Shown here: in pieces, positions 8,895 to 17,308 of the stretch
Numbering within the stretch: position 1 is the stretch's first letter
How the letters are laid out: each line of letters opens with the position of its first letter
NCBI GenBank assembly: GCA_016936505.1
Contig: JAFGXS010000034.1
Location: 89,266 to 134,264 of the forward strand
Source: Bacteroidales bacterium
GTDB taxonomy: Bacteria; Bacteroidota; Bacteroidia; Bacteroidales; F082
Direction: 5' to 3'
Length of the DNA: 44,999 bases
Notes under the pieces: model-generated
The model's input: only the letters and a program-made list of their open reading frames with translations
What the model was told of the DNA's origin: nothing
Database searches by the model: none
Translations under genes and position numbers: made by a program

Positions 8895-9086
8895 ATAAAA
8901 CCCATTTACCGGGATCTTGCTTTATTGTTTGTTTTGGCTGTTGTTCTATTGATTCTTTTTTATATGAACCGGTTAAACGATACGCTGAAAGAACCATTGC
9001 TGCCCATTTTCATCGGCTTTGTGCTCGGCCGGTTTGTTTTTCACCTGATCAAAAAACGGGTATTCAGAAACAAAATTAATGACTAA
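8895..9086 (+). CDS. Small membrane protein (63 aa), apparent non-ATG start
   Basis: Eight bases after the barrel gene stop there is GAGG (8882-8885), a Shine-Dalgarno match. An open frame follows from ATA at 8895-8897 to TAA 9084-9086. Its translation, read with Met first, is KPIYRDLALLFVLAVVLLI, then LFYMNRLNDTLKEPLLPIFIGFVLGRFVF, then a basic tail HLIKKRVFRNKIND. That is two hydrophobic helices joined by a short polar turn, with positive ends, very like a real small inner-membrane protein. No ATG lies in frame before 8964 (which would remove the first helix), and TAA lies just upstream, so the start is ATA, or ATT 8904, or a former ATG lost by mutation. Function unknown. Confidence 0.5.
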   Translation: MKPIYRDLALLFVLAVVLLILFYMNRLNDTLKEPLLPIFIGFVLGRFVFHLIKKRVFRNKIND

Positions 9087-9145
9087 GTAGTTTCAAAAGT
9101 TCGGTAATTATTGTGTTATCATCACAAACCCTAACTTTTATTATC

Positions 9146-9811
9146 TTAACTAATTAGTACTTTACCACAGAAAACGCTATTGGAAATAAACTCTTCGGCC
9201 ACGGTTCCCAGCAGCATTTCCTGTTTGATGAATACCAGATAACAGTACGCCTCGGTATTGAGAAACGATTTGGAAAGCTTCATTTCAGCCTCACCATCAC
9301 TGCGCCGGGCCACATCCAGTTTAAAGTCTGCAACAGGTTGCTCCACACCACGAACCACCAATATAATTCGGTCGTTACCACTTCCCTCCGACTCGTGTTC
9401 AATATTGTTCCAAAACACTTTAATCCTGCCTTCTCCGGTAGATTTTACCACAGCTTTAACATTTCCCGGTAGCCTGCCCATGCTCACCAGCGCTTTTGAA
9501 GCATCCACTGAAATATCGGGATATATGCCGGTAAGGGCATTTTTGATGTTGTACGACATGGCTGCATTGTACGCCGATTTATCAGAAGTATATGAAGCAA
9601 AACCCAAACGCAGAAACGACAACATGGGTTTGAGAAAAGTTTGAGTATTCACAAACCTCATCCGTTGAGCCATCTGGCGTTCTGTATTGGGATGCTTTAC
9701 CCTGGCAGGCCGTGTGCGGATGTAATACGTGTCTTTCCACCTACACCCTACAATATTTCCAATCCGGCCCACAAAAGGACCATTGATGTTCTGACTTTTA
9801 ATTCTTGCCAT
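9146..9811 (-). CDS. DUF6266 family protein
   Basis: 221 residues. The N-terminus MARIKSQNINGPFVGRIGN followed by IVGCRWKDTYYIRTRP is the hallmark of DUF6266, a family seen almost only in Bacteroidota and often present in several copies. Residues about 35-80 are helical (NTERQMAQRMRFV..), and the C-terminal half (about 115-215) is beta-rich and looks like an immunoglobulin-like or jelly-roll sandwich (VFWNNIE, DRIILVVRGVE, CYLVFIKQEM). No signal peptide or membrane segment is present. The function of the family is unknown. It is a single-gene unit: a -7 box lies at 9859-9866, and a striking inverted-repeat cluster lies just upstream of that. Confidence 0.8.
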   Translation of the reverse strand: MARIKSQNINGPFVGRIGNIVGCRWKDTYYIRTRPARVKHPNTERQMAQRMRFVNTQTFLKPMLSFLRLGFASYTSDKSAYNAAMSYNIKNALTGIYPDISVDASKALVSMGRLPGNVKAVVKSTGEGRIKVFWNNIEHESEGSGNDRIILVVRGVEQPVADFKLDVARRSDGEAEMKLSKSFLNTEAYCYLVFIKQEMLLGTVAEEFISNSVFCGKVLIS

Positions 9812-9858
9812 AATGCAACAGGTATTAATTCAATATCAAACAGAATACAGAGCTGGTT

Positions 9859-9866
9859 CAAATATA
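9859..9866 (-). promoter_or_regulatory. -7 promoter box for DUF6266 gene
   Basis: On the minus strand this reads TATATTTG, matching TAnnTTTG, 47 bases before the ATG at 9811. No TTTG is found at the usual -33 spacing; that position falls in the first arm of the inverted repeat starting at 9881. Confidence 0.5.
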
Positions 9867-9880
9867 AATATAATTCTTAT

Positions 9881-9958
9881 TTAATTCGTATCTTCTTCGT
9901 AAAAACATAATTTTATCCGAAGAAGGTACCTACTTAGTACCTAGAAAATACGAATTAA
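9881..9958. repeat. Nested inverted repeats, possible three-way junction or operator
   Basis: Three perfect inverted repeats are packed in 78 bases. The outer arms are TTAATTCGTAT (9881-9891) and ATACGAATTAA (9948-9958), 11 bp. The first inner pair is CTTCTTCG (9892-9899) with CGAAGAAG (9918-9925), extended by TAAAA (9900-9904) with TTTTA (9911-9915). The second inner pair is GGTAC (9925-9929) with GTACC (9937-9941). As RNA or cruciform DNA this folds into a three-way junction with two side hairpins closed by a terminal stem. It lies directly upstream of the DUF6266 promoter. Confidence 0.6.
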
Positions 9959-10425
9959 CTATAACTATAGACTATCGCTGCTGACTTTCAGAACACGAGA
10001 GTTCAGGGCAAAGTTCAAATTCTGCACGTTCATTTTTAACCTGTTCTTTTCAGCAGACAGGAACCGGACTTTATAATTCAATGGAGAAATAACCCGTATT
10101 CGATTTCTTTCCGGATTAATTCCCTACCTGCATACCGGTAACCCATACTGTATGACCCTCATTTTTACTGAACACAAAACCCAACACTGACCGATTCCGA
10201 ACACTTAGTGCTTTGGTACGAACACCTATTCAAATTAAAACCGGCCGCTTATCAACACAAAATATCCATATTATTCTGATTTGTAATTAATTGAGAACAA
10301 TGGCACGGTAAATGATATATAGAAAACAGACCCGATGAAAAGAAGGTTCTGATAACAACAGAACCAACACGGGAAATCGTTCTTTTTTAGGGTTAAGCAA
10401 CGAAGTAATACTAATCTCTGCATTT

Positions 10426-10457
10426 CCGGCAGCGTTTTCAACGCTGCCGGATTTTTT
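10426..10457 (+). terminator. Strong intrinsic terminator ahead of exporter operon
   Basis: Perfect 11-bp stem CCGGCAGCGTT (10426-10436) / AACGCTGCCGG (10440-10450) with a three-base loop, followed by ATTTTTT on the plus strand. No plus-strand gene precedes it, so it ends either an unseen small RNA or a leader transcript of the exporter operon that starts at 10502. Confidence 0.85.
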
Positions 10458-10501
10458 GGAACCCTATGCTTTATGCTATTTGACAACGGAAAAGAAACCA
10501 T

Positions 10502-11227
10502 ATGATTCAGCTTAACAATATCCACAAGACATACGAAACAGGGAAAAATAAACTCCACGTTTTGAAAGGGATCGACCTTCATATCAAAGAAGGAGAACTG
10601 GTCTCCATTATGGGATCTTCAGGATCGGGAAAATCGACCCTGCTGAACATCATCGGAATTCTTGACAACTACGACAAAGGCGAATACTACCTCAACGGAA
10701 AACTTATGGCTAACCTGAGTGAAAACAAAGCAGCCTATTACCGAAATCAGATGCTTGGCTTTGTTTTTCAGTCGTTTAACCTGATTCCCTTTAAGAATGC
10801 CGTTGAAAATGTAGCGCTTCCCCTCTACTACCAAAAGGTAAACCGCAAAAAAAGAAATTTACTGGCACTGGAATACCTGGATAAAATGGGCCTCGCCAAC
10901 TGGGCCGACCATTTACCTTCAGAACTTTCGGGCGGACAAAAACAACGACTGGCGATTGCCCGTGCCCTGATTACCCAACCCAAAGTAATTCTGGCCGACG
11001 AGCCCACGGGAGCACTTGACTCCAAAACTTCGCTGGAAGTTATGGATCTGTTGCGCGATGTAAACAAACAGGGTATTACCATGCTTATTGTTACCCACGA
11101 ACAGGATATTGCAGAAACAACCGACCGCATCATACATCTGAAAGACGGACTGATTGAAAATGATGCCAACGGTTCGGAAATGAAAGAAAAAGTATTCAAA
11201 GCCATTATTGAAGAAGAAGTAAAATGA
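10502..11227 (+). CDS. ABC transporter ATPase (MacB/LolD type)
   Basis: 241 residues, the usual length of stand-alone MacB/LolD-type ATPases. All motifs are intact: Walker A GSSGSGKST (38-46), Q-loop Q90, signature LSGGQ (142-146), Walker B VILADEPTG (162-170), D-loop SALD-like GALDS (170-174) and switch H199. It powers the two MacB-like permeases encoded next. The stop overlaps the following start (ATGA at 11224-11227), a sign of translational coupling. A strong terminator lies 45 bases upstream of the start, so the promoter is either very close to the gene or the operon is controlled by read-through. Substrate unknown; MacB-type machines drive extrusion from the periplasm rather than import. 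Confidence 0.93.
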   Translation: MIQLNNIHKTYETGKNKLHVLKGIDLHIKEGELVSIMGSSGSGKSTLLNIIGILDNYDKGEYYLNGKLMANLSENKAAYYRNQMLGFVFQSFNLIPFKNAVENVALPLYYQKVNRKKRNLLALEYLDKMGLANWADHLPSELSGGQKQRLAIARALITQPKVILADEPTGALDSKTSLEVMDLLRDVNKQGITMLIVTHEQDIAETTDRIIHLKDGLIENDANGSEMKEKVFKAIIEEEVK

Positions 11228-12459
11228 TTTTCGAAAGAGACAACTGGCAGGAGATTTTCAGTACGATCAACAAAAACAAGTTGCGTACTTTCCTTACCGG
11301 CTTCAGCGTAGCCTGGGGAATCTTCATGCTCATCATTTTACTGGGCTCAGGTAACGGGCTGCAAAACGGGGTGAACCATCAGTTTGAAGACGATGCCGTT
11401 AACAGCTTATGGGTTTATTCGGGGCAAACCACCAAAGCCTACAAAGGCACCAATGCCGGTCGCCGGATATTGTTCAACAATCAGGACTATCAAAAGGTTA
11501 AAAACAGCGATGCATTCATCGACCATTCTTCCGGTCGTTTTTATCTGGGCAGCAAGGTCATCAACTACAAAAAAAATTACGGAACTTACGACATCCGGGC
11601 CGTTAATCCCGGTCATAAATACATAGAAAAAACCAACATTACACAGGGCAGGTTTCTCAACGCAATGGATCAGGATCAATACAAAAAGGTGGTGGTGATT
11701 GGTGATATTGTCAGGAAAGATCTGTTCAAAAACGGAAATGACCCTTTAGGCAAGTACATTCAGATCGGGTTGATTCCGTTTAAGGTAGTTGGCGTTTTTG
11801 AAGACGAAGGCGGAGAAGGGGAAATGAGAAAGGTGTATATTCCCATTTCGACAGCCCAGCGCATTTTTAACGGTAATAATCGGATTCACCAAATGATGTT
11901 TACCGTGGGCAACGCCTCCCTGAAACAGACCAAAGAAATTGAAAAAGAGATCAGAACCCAGTTGGCTTCTTTGCATCATTTCGATCCGGAAGACGAGAGG
12001 GCTATCCGAATCAACAATAACCTGGAAAATTTCAGTCAGTTCCAGAACCTGTTTCTTGGCATCCAGATCTTCATCTGGATTGTTGGTATCGGAACCATTA
12101 TTGCCGGTATTGTGGGCATCAGCAATATTATGATGATTGTGGTAAAAGAACGCACCCGTGAGATTGGAGTTCGCAAAGCACTGGGTGCCACCCCGCGTTC
12201 CATCGTGGGTTTAATATTACTGGAATCGACGGTTATCACCAGTTTTGCAGGGTACATCGGCCTGATGCTGGGGGTATTCATTCTGGAGCTGGTAAGCAAG
12301 TATATGCCTGCATCCGATTTCTTCAGAAATCCGCAGGCCAATATACAGGTAGCCCTGGCTGCCATGGCACTGCTGATCATAGCCGGTCTTATCGCCGGAT
12401 TTATTCCGGCAAGAAAGGCCGCATCTATCAAACCCATTGAAGCATTAAGAGACGAATAA
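11224..12459 (+). CDS. MacB-like ABC permease 1
   Basis: 411 residues. A first transmembrane helix (about 20-42, with FSVAWGIFMLIILLGSGNG) is followed by a large periplasmic MacB_PCD domain (about 45-270). Three C-terminal FtsX-type helices follow (about 280-310, 330-358, 380-400). These include the coupling motif KERTREIGVRKALGATP (about 304-320) and the C-terminal signature ARKAASIKPIEALRDE. The start overlaps the ATPase stop by four bases and it is followed 11 bases later by a second permease with the same layout, so the membrane unit is probably a heterodimer. This contrasts with E. coli MacB, where permease and ATPase are fused and homodimeric. Confidence 0.92.
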   Translation: MIFERDNWQEIFSTINKNKLRTFLTGFSVAWGIFMLIILLGSGNGLQNGVNHQFEDDAVNSLWVYSGQTTKAYKGTNAGRRILFNNQDYQKVKNSDAFIDHSSGRFYLGSKVINYKKNYGTYDIRAVNPGHKYIEKTNITQGRFLNAMDQDQYKKVVVIGDIVRKDLFKNGNDPLGKYIQIGLIPFKVVGVFEDEGGEGEMRKVYIPISTAQRIFNGNNRIHQMMFTVGNASLKQTKEIEKEIRTQLASLHHFDPEDERAIRINNNLENFSQFQNLFLGIQIFIWIVGIGTIIAGIVGISNIMMIVVKERTREIGVRKALGATPRSIVGLILLESTVITSFAGYIGLMLGVFILELVSKYMPASDFFRNPQANIQVALAAMALLIIAGLIAGFIPARKAASIKPIEALRDE

Positions 12460-12470
12460 ACAACGAACAC

Positions 12471-13739
12471 ATGCAACTATTCGACTTAGATAACTGGCAG
12501 GAAATATGGATTGCGCTGAAAAAGAATCCGGTACGGACATTTTTCACCGCCTTCGGTGTGTACTGGGGAATTTTTATGCTGGTGGTGATGCTGGGTTCGG
12601 GCAACGGGTTAAAGAATGCCGTATTCAGGGGGTTCAGCGATTTTGCTACCAACAGTTTTTTCATGTGGACACAAACCACATCCATGCCCTACGAAGGATT
12701 TAAGCGCGGTCGCCGTTTCTTTTTTGAGAACCAGGACATTAAAGCTATCCGTGAAAATGTTCCGGAAGTAAAACTTCTGGCTCCCCGCCTCCGCGGTGGC
12801 GGTTTTCGCGGAGCCAACAATGTGGTCAGGGGGAAGGAAACCGGAGCCTTCAATATCTTTGGCGATTATCCCGACTTCTTTAAAATTGATCCGGTGGAAC
12901 TGGTTTCCGGAAGGCTGCTGAATGAAAACGACCTGAAAGATTACCGTAAAGTTGCCGTCATCGGACAGGCTGTTGAAAAGAGTCTGTTTAAAAAAGACGA
13001 AAATCCTTTGGGGGATTACATCCGCATACAAGGAGTCTATTTTCAGGTGGTCGGAACCTTTAAATCCAGGAAAAACGGGCCGCAGGCTGAAAATGAAAAC
13101 AATAATATTTTCCTGCCTTTTACCAGCATGCAACGCGCTTTTAATTTCGGGAACCGGGTATTCTGGTTTGCCATCAACTCACAGGACAATGTACCGGCAT
13201 CGGTAACAGAAGAAAAGGTGATTGCACTGATGAAAAAAAGACATCATGTCAATCCGAAAGACGATCAGGCCATTGGTCATTTTAATCTGGAAAAAGAATT
13301 CAGAAAAATGAGCGGGCTTTTTGGAGGAATCAACGGACTGGTATGGATTGTAGGAATAGGAACCCTGCTTGCGGGAGTTATTGGCGTTTCCAATATCATG
13401 CTGATTATCGTGAAGGAACGCACCCGGGAAATCGGAGTAAAAAGAGCTTTGGGAGCCAGGCCTGTACACATCATTTCACAGATTATGCTGGAATCGATCA
13501 CCCTCACCACCGTAGCAGGCTATGCAGGGCTGGTAATTGGTGTGGGGCTGCTTGCAGTCATCGATAATGCTTTGCCCGAAACGGGACCGGTAACGCAAAT
13601 GTTTTTACATCCGGCTATTAGTTTTAAAGTAGGAATAACCGCCCTGGGAATTCTTATACTGGCCGGGGGACTTGCCGGACTTATTCCCGCCAAAAGGGCT
13701 GCCAGCATCAAGCCTATTGAGGCATTAAGAGACGAGTAA
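12471..13739 (+). CDS. MacB-like ABC permease 2
   Basis: 422 residues, clearly a paralogue of the gene just upstream. It shares the N-terminal GVYWGIFMLVVMLGSGNGLKN, the periplasmic MacB_PCD domain, the coupling motif VKERTREIGVKRALGARP and the closing KRAASIKPIEALRDE. The periplasmic domains differ: this one has a glycine/arginine-rich loop APRLRGGGFRGANN (about 105-118) missing from permease 1. The two therefore arose by duplication and then specialised, probably assembling as a heterodimer with the ATPase at 10502. The adaptor gene follows 45 bases later. Confidence 0.92.
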   Translation: MQLFDLDNWQEIWIALKKNPVRTFFTAFGVYWGIFMLVVMLGSGNGLKNAVFRGFSDFATNSFFMWTQTTSMPYEGFKRGRRFFFENQDIKAIRENVPEVKLLAPRLRGGGFRGANNVVRGKETGAFNIFGDYPDFFKIDPVELVSGRLLNENDLKDYRKVAVIGQAVEKSLFKKDENPLGDYIRIQGVYFQVVGTFKSRKNGPQAENENNNIFLPFTSMQRAFNFGNRVFWFAINSQDNVPASVTEEKVIALMKKRHHVNPKDDQAIGHFNLEKEFRKMSGLFGGINGLVWIVGIGTLLAGVIGVSNIMLIIVKERTREIGVKRALGARPVHIISQIMLESITLTTVAGYAGLVIGVGLLAVIDNALPETGPVTQMFLHPAISFKVGITALGILILAGGLAGLIPAKRAASIKPIEALRDE

Positions 13740-13784
13740 TGAAACAAAAGAAAGAAACAGATACAAAATCAAAATATTAAGAAT

Positions 13785-14867
13785 ATGAAATCATTCCTGA
13801 AAATTCTGGTCGTTTTTGTCATACTGGGCATTTTTGGTTTCACGCTGTATTACCTGTGGGAAAAATCAAAAGCCAAGCCAGTAGTATATCAGACCGAAAA
13901 CCCTAAATTCATGGACATTACAGAAAAAACGGTAGCCACCGGATCGGTAGTTCCCAGAAAAGAAGTGGAAATAAAACCAGTGGTGTCGGGCATCATCAGC
14001 GAAATTTATGTGGATGAAGGCGACATGGTGAAAGCCGGTGACCTGATTGCCAAGATCAAATTGATTCCCAACATGATTACTCTGAACAATGCTGTTTCGC
14101 GGGTGGATCAGGCAAAAATTAATCTGGCCGATGCCAAAAGAAACTACGACCGCCAGGCCGAACTGCTGAAAAAAGGAGTAATTGCCAAAGCCGACTACGA
14201 TATAATTGACACTAAATACCGTATTGCACAGGAAGAATATAAAACTGCCGAAGAAAATCTTCAGCTCATCAAAGAAGGTCAGATCAAGAAAGCGGGTGCG
14301 CCGACCAATACCCTGGTACGCTCCACTATTTCGGGAATGGTACTTAAAGTTCCCGTTAAGGAAGGAACCCAGGTTATCGAAGCCAATAATTTCAATGCCG
14401 GAACCACCATTGCCACCATTGCCGATATGAGCGATATGATTTTTCAGGGAAAGATTGATGAAACCGAAGTAGGGAAAATTAAAGTCGGTATGCCGCTGGT
14501 GCTCACCATCGGAGCCATTGACGGGGCTAAATTCAATGCCTTACTGACAAAAATAGCACCCAAGGGTGATGAAGAAAACGGAGCCATTCAGTTTGAAATT
14601 GAGGCTGATGTGAAGCTGCAGAAAAATCAGTTCATCCGGTCGGGTTACAGTGCCAACGCCGATATAGTGCTCAGCAAAGCCAACCATGTGCTTTCCATCC
14701 CCGAAAGACTGCTCCATTTTGAAGGCGACTCTGTTACCTATGTAGAAGTACAAACAGCTCCTGACATCTTTGAAAAACGGGTCATTAAAACCGGCCTTTC
14801 CGATGGAATCAATATTCAGGTTCTATCGGGACTTACCGAAAAAGACCTGGTTCAGATCCCCCAATAG
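13785..14867 (+). CDS. Periplasmic adaptor (membrane fusion protein, HlyD/MacA type)
   Basis: 360 residues. An N-terminal hydrophobic anchor (about 4-25, ILVVFVILGIFGFTLYYLW) is followed by a lipoyl-like half (ATGSVVPRKEVEIKPVVSGI, about 52-71). A coiled-coil hairpin follows (about 100-165: VDQAKINLADAKRNYDRQAE, then KADYDIIDTKYRIAQEEYKT). Then come the second lipoyl half (about 185-220) and a beta-barrel domain (about 225-300). It links the MacB-like permeases to an outer-membrane channel. No TolC-like gene lies in this window, so the channel must be encoded elsewhere. It is the last gene of the operon starting at 10502. Confidence 0.92.
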   Translation: MKSFLKILVVFVILGIFGFTLYYLWEKSKAKPVVYQTENPKFMDITEKTVATGSVVPRKEVEIKPVVSGIISEIYVDEGDMVKAGDLIAKIKLIPNMITLNNAVSRVDQAKINLADAKRNYDRQAELLKKGVIAKADYDIIDTKYRIAQEEYKTAEENLQLIKEGQIKKAGAPTNTLVRSTISGMVLKVPVKEGTQVIEANNFNAGTTIATIADMSDMIFQGKIDETEVGKIKVGMPLVLTIGAIDGAKFNALLTKIAPKGDEENGAIQFEIEADVKLQKNQFIRSGYSANADIVLSKANHVLSIPERLLHFEGDSVTYVEVQTAPDIFEKRVIKTGLSDGINIQVLSGLTEKDLVQIPQ

Positions 14868-14920
14868 AAAATATTTATAATTTCAACACATAATTTCTGC
14901 TCATAAAAAATCATTGAATC

Positions 14921-17176
14921 ATGAGAAAGTTTACTTATTTGCTGACGACCCTGATCTTACTCAGCGGCCTGTCGTTGAAAGCCCACGAAGGCATGTGGCT
15001 GCCCATGCTGCTGAAACAAAATTTCGCTGCCATGCAAAAAATGGGACTGGAGCTGACACCAGAACAAATTTACAGTGTCAACCACAGCAGTTTGAAAGAT
15101 GCCATTGCCGGACTTTCCAACTCACCCAATCCACAGGGATTTTTCTGTACTTCTGAAATTGTTTCCGATCAGGGACTGTTGTTTACCAACCACCACTGCG
15201 GTTACGAGTCGATTCAGAAACACAGCACAGTAAAACACGATTATCTGAAAGACGGGTTCTGGGCTATGAACCAGAATGAGGAGCTACCCAACATGGGATT
15301 AACCGCCTCTGTTTTGGTTCGTATGGCCGATGTAACCGACAGCATTGTTCCACAACTGGGCGATAAAGAAGGATCGGACAGAACTGCTGCTGCCAATAAA
15401 ATTATTGCCCGCCTCAAAGAAGCCAATTCAGACCACGGCAAATACAATGTGGTAATCAAGCCTTTCTTCGATGGTAACAAATATTACATGCTGGTATATA
15501 TTGTGTACAAAGACGTACGATTGGTTGGAGCCCCTCCTTCAGCTATCGGAAAATTTGGAGGCGATACCGACAACTGGATGTGGCCCCGTCATACGGGCGA
15601 TTTTTCCATTTTCCGTATTTACACTGCTCCTGACGGATCACCGGCAACCTACTCCAAAGAAAATGTTCCGTTGAAACCTAAATATCACCTGCCCGTTTCT
15701 CTCGACGGTGTAAAACCCGGTGATTTTACCATGACCTGGGGTTTTCCGGGAAGTACTACCCGTTACATGACTGCTCCCGAATTAGAATTCAGAATGGCAG
15801 ATTACTATCCTCCACTGATCAATGCTTTTGGTAAGAAACTGGAAGTATGGAAAAAGCACATGGATGCCAATCAGGATGTTCGCATTAAATATTCATCCGA
15901 CTATGCCATGATTGCCAACAGCTGGAAATATTTTAAAGGACAAACCAAAGGGGTTCGCGATTTAGGAGTGATCAAGGAAAAAGAAGCGTTCGATAAAAAA
16001 TTCCAGAACTGGGCCGATTCCGACACCAAACTCAAAACCGAGTACGGTGATGTGATCCCCAACCTGACAAAAGGTTACGAAATGGCTTCCAAGGGTATTG
16101 AACCTTTAATTTATGCCAGTTTAACCGGGATATCCGGTGCACAAATCATTGGTTTTGCACAGAAATTTGCCGGCTTGAAAAGTTTACTGGAACAGAACAA
16201 AAAGGCTAAAGGAAAAGATGAGAAAGCCATGAAGAAAAAGCTTCTGGATAATACTGCAAAAGAACTTTCTGAATCTTTAAATGAAACCTATAAAGATTAC
16301 GATGAAGCAACCGACCGGGATGTTTTTGCCGCGTTAACCCAAATGTACATGGAAAAAGTTCCGGACAGCCTGAAACCTGAATACCTGGAAAAGCTGGCAG
16401 AGAAATTCGGTTCTGATTATCAAAAAATGGCAGATTATGTTTTTGAAAAATCAGTATTCGCTAATAAAGAAAAGGCGGAAGCTTTCCTGCAAAAACCCGA
16501 CCTGAAGAAACTGGAAAAAGATCCTGCTTACCAACTGATGAAAGGATATATGGGCAAACTGATGAGTGCCCAGTCGGCATACCGCAGCGAGGCCGGTGAA
16601 CTGAGCAAAGACAAACGCCTGTTTATGAAAGGAATTATGGATATGAACCCCGACAAGGCCTGGTATCCTGATGCGAACTCAACCCTGCGTTACTCCTACG
16701 GTAAAGTAGAAGGTTATTATCCCCGCGATGCCGTTCATTATCTTTTCCAGACTCATTTGTGGGGTGTAATGCAGAAAGGTCGTGAATATCCTGATAATCC
16801 TGAGTTTGAAATTCCTGCAAAACTGAAGGAGTTGTACAAGGAAAAAGACTACGGTCAGTACGGAGTAAACGACACACTGGACGTGTGCTTCCTCACCACC
16901 AACGATATTACCGGAGGGAATTCGGGTAGTCCTGTAATCAATGGTAAAGGACAGCTGGTAGGTCTTGCTTTTGACGGCAACTGGGAAGCCATGAGCAGCG
17001 ACATTCAGTATATCCCCAAACTGCAACGTACCATTGTGGTAGATATTCGCTATGTGTTGTTTGTGATTGATAAATTTGCCGGCGACCACCGTTTGATTGA
17101 TGAGCTTACCCTTGAAAAAAGTCCGGCTCAGACCACAGCTGCACAATCACAAATGCCTATGGCTGCATCCCGATAA
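14921..17176 (+). CDS. S46 family dipeptidyl-peptidase, DPP7-like
   Basis: 751 residues with a signal peptide (1-21), so periplasmic or surface-attached. S46 enzymes remove N-terminal dipeptides from peptides. The chymotrypsin-like triad is visible: the His pair in TNHHCGY (H91/H92), the Asp pair in GGDTDNWMWPRH (D215/D217) and S668 in GGNSGSP. In Porphyromonas DPP11 the residue 18 after the catalytic Ser is Arg, giving Asp/Glu preference; DPP7 has Gly. Here it is G686, which points to DPP7-like preference for hydrophobic P1 residues. A long helical cap (about 300-570) matches the family. It is monocistronic, followed by a terminator, and converges on an S9 peptidase gene at 17309. Confidence 0.93.
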   Translation: MRKFTYLLTTLILLSGLSLKAHEGMWLPMLLKQNFAAMQKMGLELTPEQIYSVNHSSLKDAIAGLSNSPNPQGFFCTSEIVSDQGLLFTNHHCGYESIQKHSTVKHDYLKDGFWAMNQNEELPNMGLTASVLVRMADVTDSIVPQLGDKEGSDRTAAANKIIARLKEANSDHGKYNVVIKPFFDGNKYYMLVYIVYKDVRLVGAPPSAIGKFGGDTDNWMWPRHTGDFSIFRIYTAPDGSPATYSKENVPLKPKYHLPVSLDGVKPGDFTMTWGFPGSTTRYMTAPELEFRMADYYPPLINAFGKKLEVWKKHMDANQDVRIKYSSDYAMIANSWKYFKGQTKGVRDLGVIKEKEAFDKKFQNWADSDTKLKTEYGDVIPNLTKGYEMASKGIEPLIYASLTGISGAQIIGFAQKFAGLKSLLEQNKKAKGKDEKAMKKKLLDNTAKELSESLNETYKDYDEATDRDVFAALTQMYMEKVPDSLKPEYLEKLAEKFGSDYQKMADYVFEKSVFANKEKAEAFLQKPDLKKLEKDPAYQLMKGYMGKLMSAQSAYRSEAGELSKDKRLFMKGIMDMNPDKAWYPDANSTLRYSYGKVEGYYPRDAVHYLFQTHLWGVMQKGREYPDNPEFEIPAKLKELYKEKDYGQYGVNDTLDVCFLTTNDITGGNSGSPVINGKGQLVGLAFDGNWEAMSSDIQYIPKLQRTIVVDIRYVLFVIDKFAGDHRLIDELTLEKSPAQTTAAQSQMPMAASR

Positions 17177-17221
17177 AGATAAACCTGTTACCACAGGAAC
17201 TTAGTTGATTATTTCGAACCC

Positions 17222-17252
17222 GAACCCGCAACAATATTGCGGGTTCTTTTTT
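17222..17252 (+). terminator. Terminator of the S46 peptidase gene
   Basis: Ten-bp stem GAACCCGCAA (17222-17231) / TTGCGGGTTC (17237-17246) with loop CAATA, followed by TTTTTT. Classical rho-independent terminator 46 bases after the stop. Confidence 0.9.
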
Positions 17253-17262
17253 ATCCAAACAA

Positions 17263-17291
17263 AAAAAGGCAGCCTGTCGGGCTGCCTTTTT
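17263..17291 (-). terminator. Terminator of the S9 peptidase gene
   Basis: Stem GGCAGCC (17268-17274) / GGCTGCC (17280-17286) flanked by A and T runs, so on the minus strand it ends in T-rich sequence. It lies 18 bases past the S9 stop and back to back with the S46 terminator. Confidence 0.88.
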
Positions 17292-17308
17292 GATTCGCAA
17301 TCTATTTT

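Larger units (their letters stand above)
9812..10501. other. Gene-poor 690-bp intergenic region
   Basis: Apart from the DUF6266 promoter, the nested inverted repeats at 9881-9958 and the terminator at 10426-10457, I find no protein-coding frame with start, ribosome site and sensible composition. A second hairpin, GGTTCTG (10345-10351) with CAGAACC (10359-10365), lies before a T-run at 10382-10387. The stretch may hold the leader of the exporter operon or an unannotated small RNA. Confidence 0.5.

Noticed and set aside
9991..10225. Four scattered copies of GAACAC in the 690-bp gap (9991, 10170, 10199, 10220)
   Set aside because: Six-base matches with irregular spacing; not enough to call a repeat array or operator set.
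10271..10582. 103-residue minus-strand frame in the gap before the exporter operon
   Set aside because: It overlaps the ATPase start and the terminator, and its composition is not protein-like.
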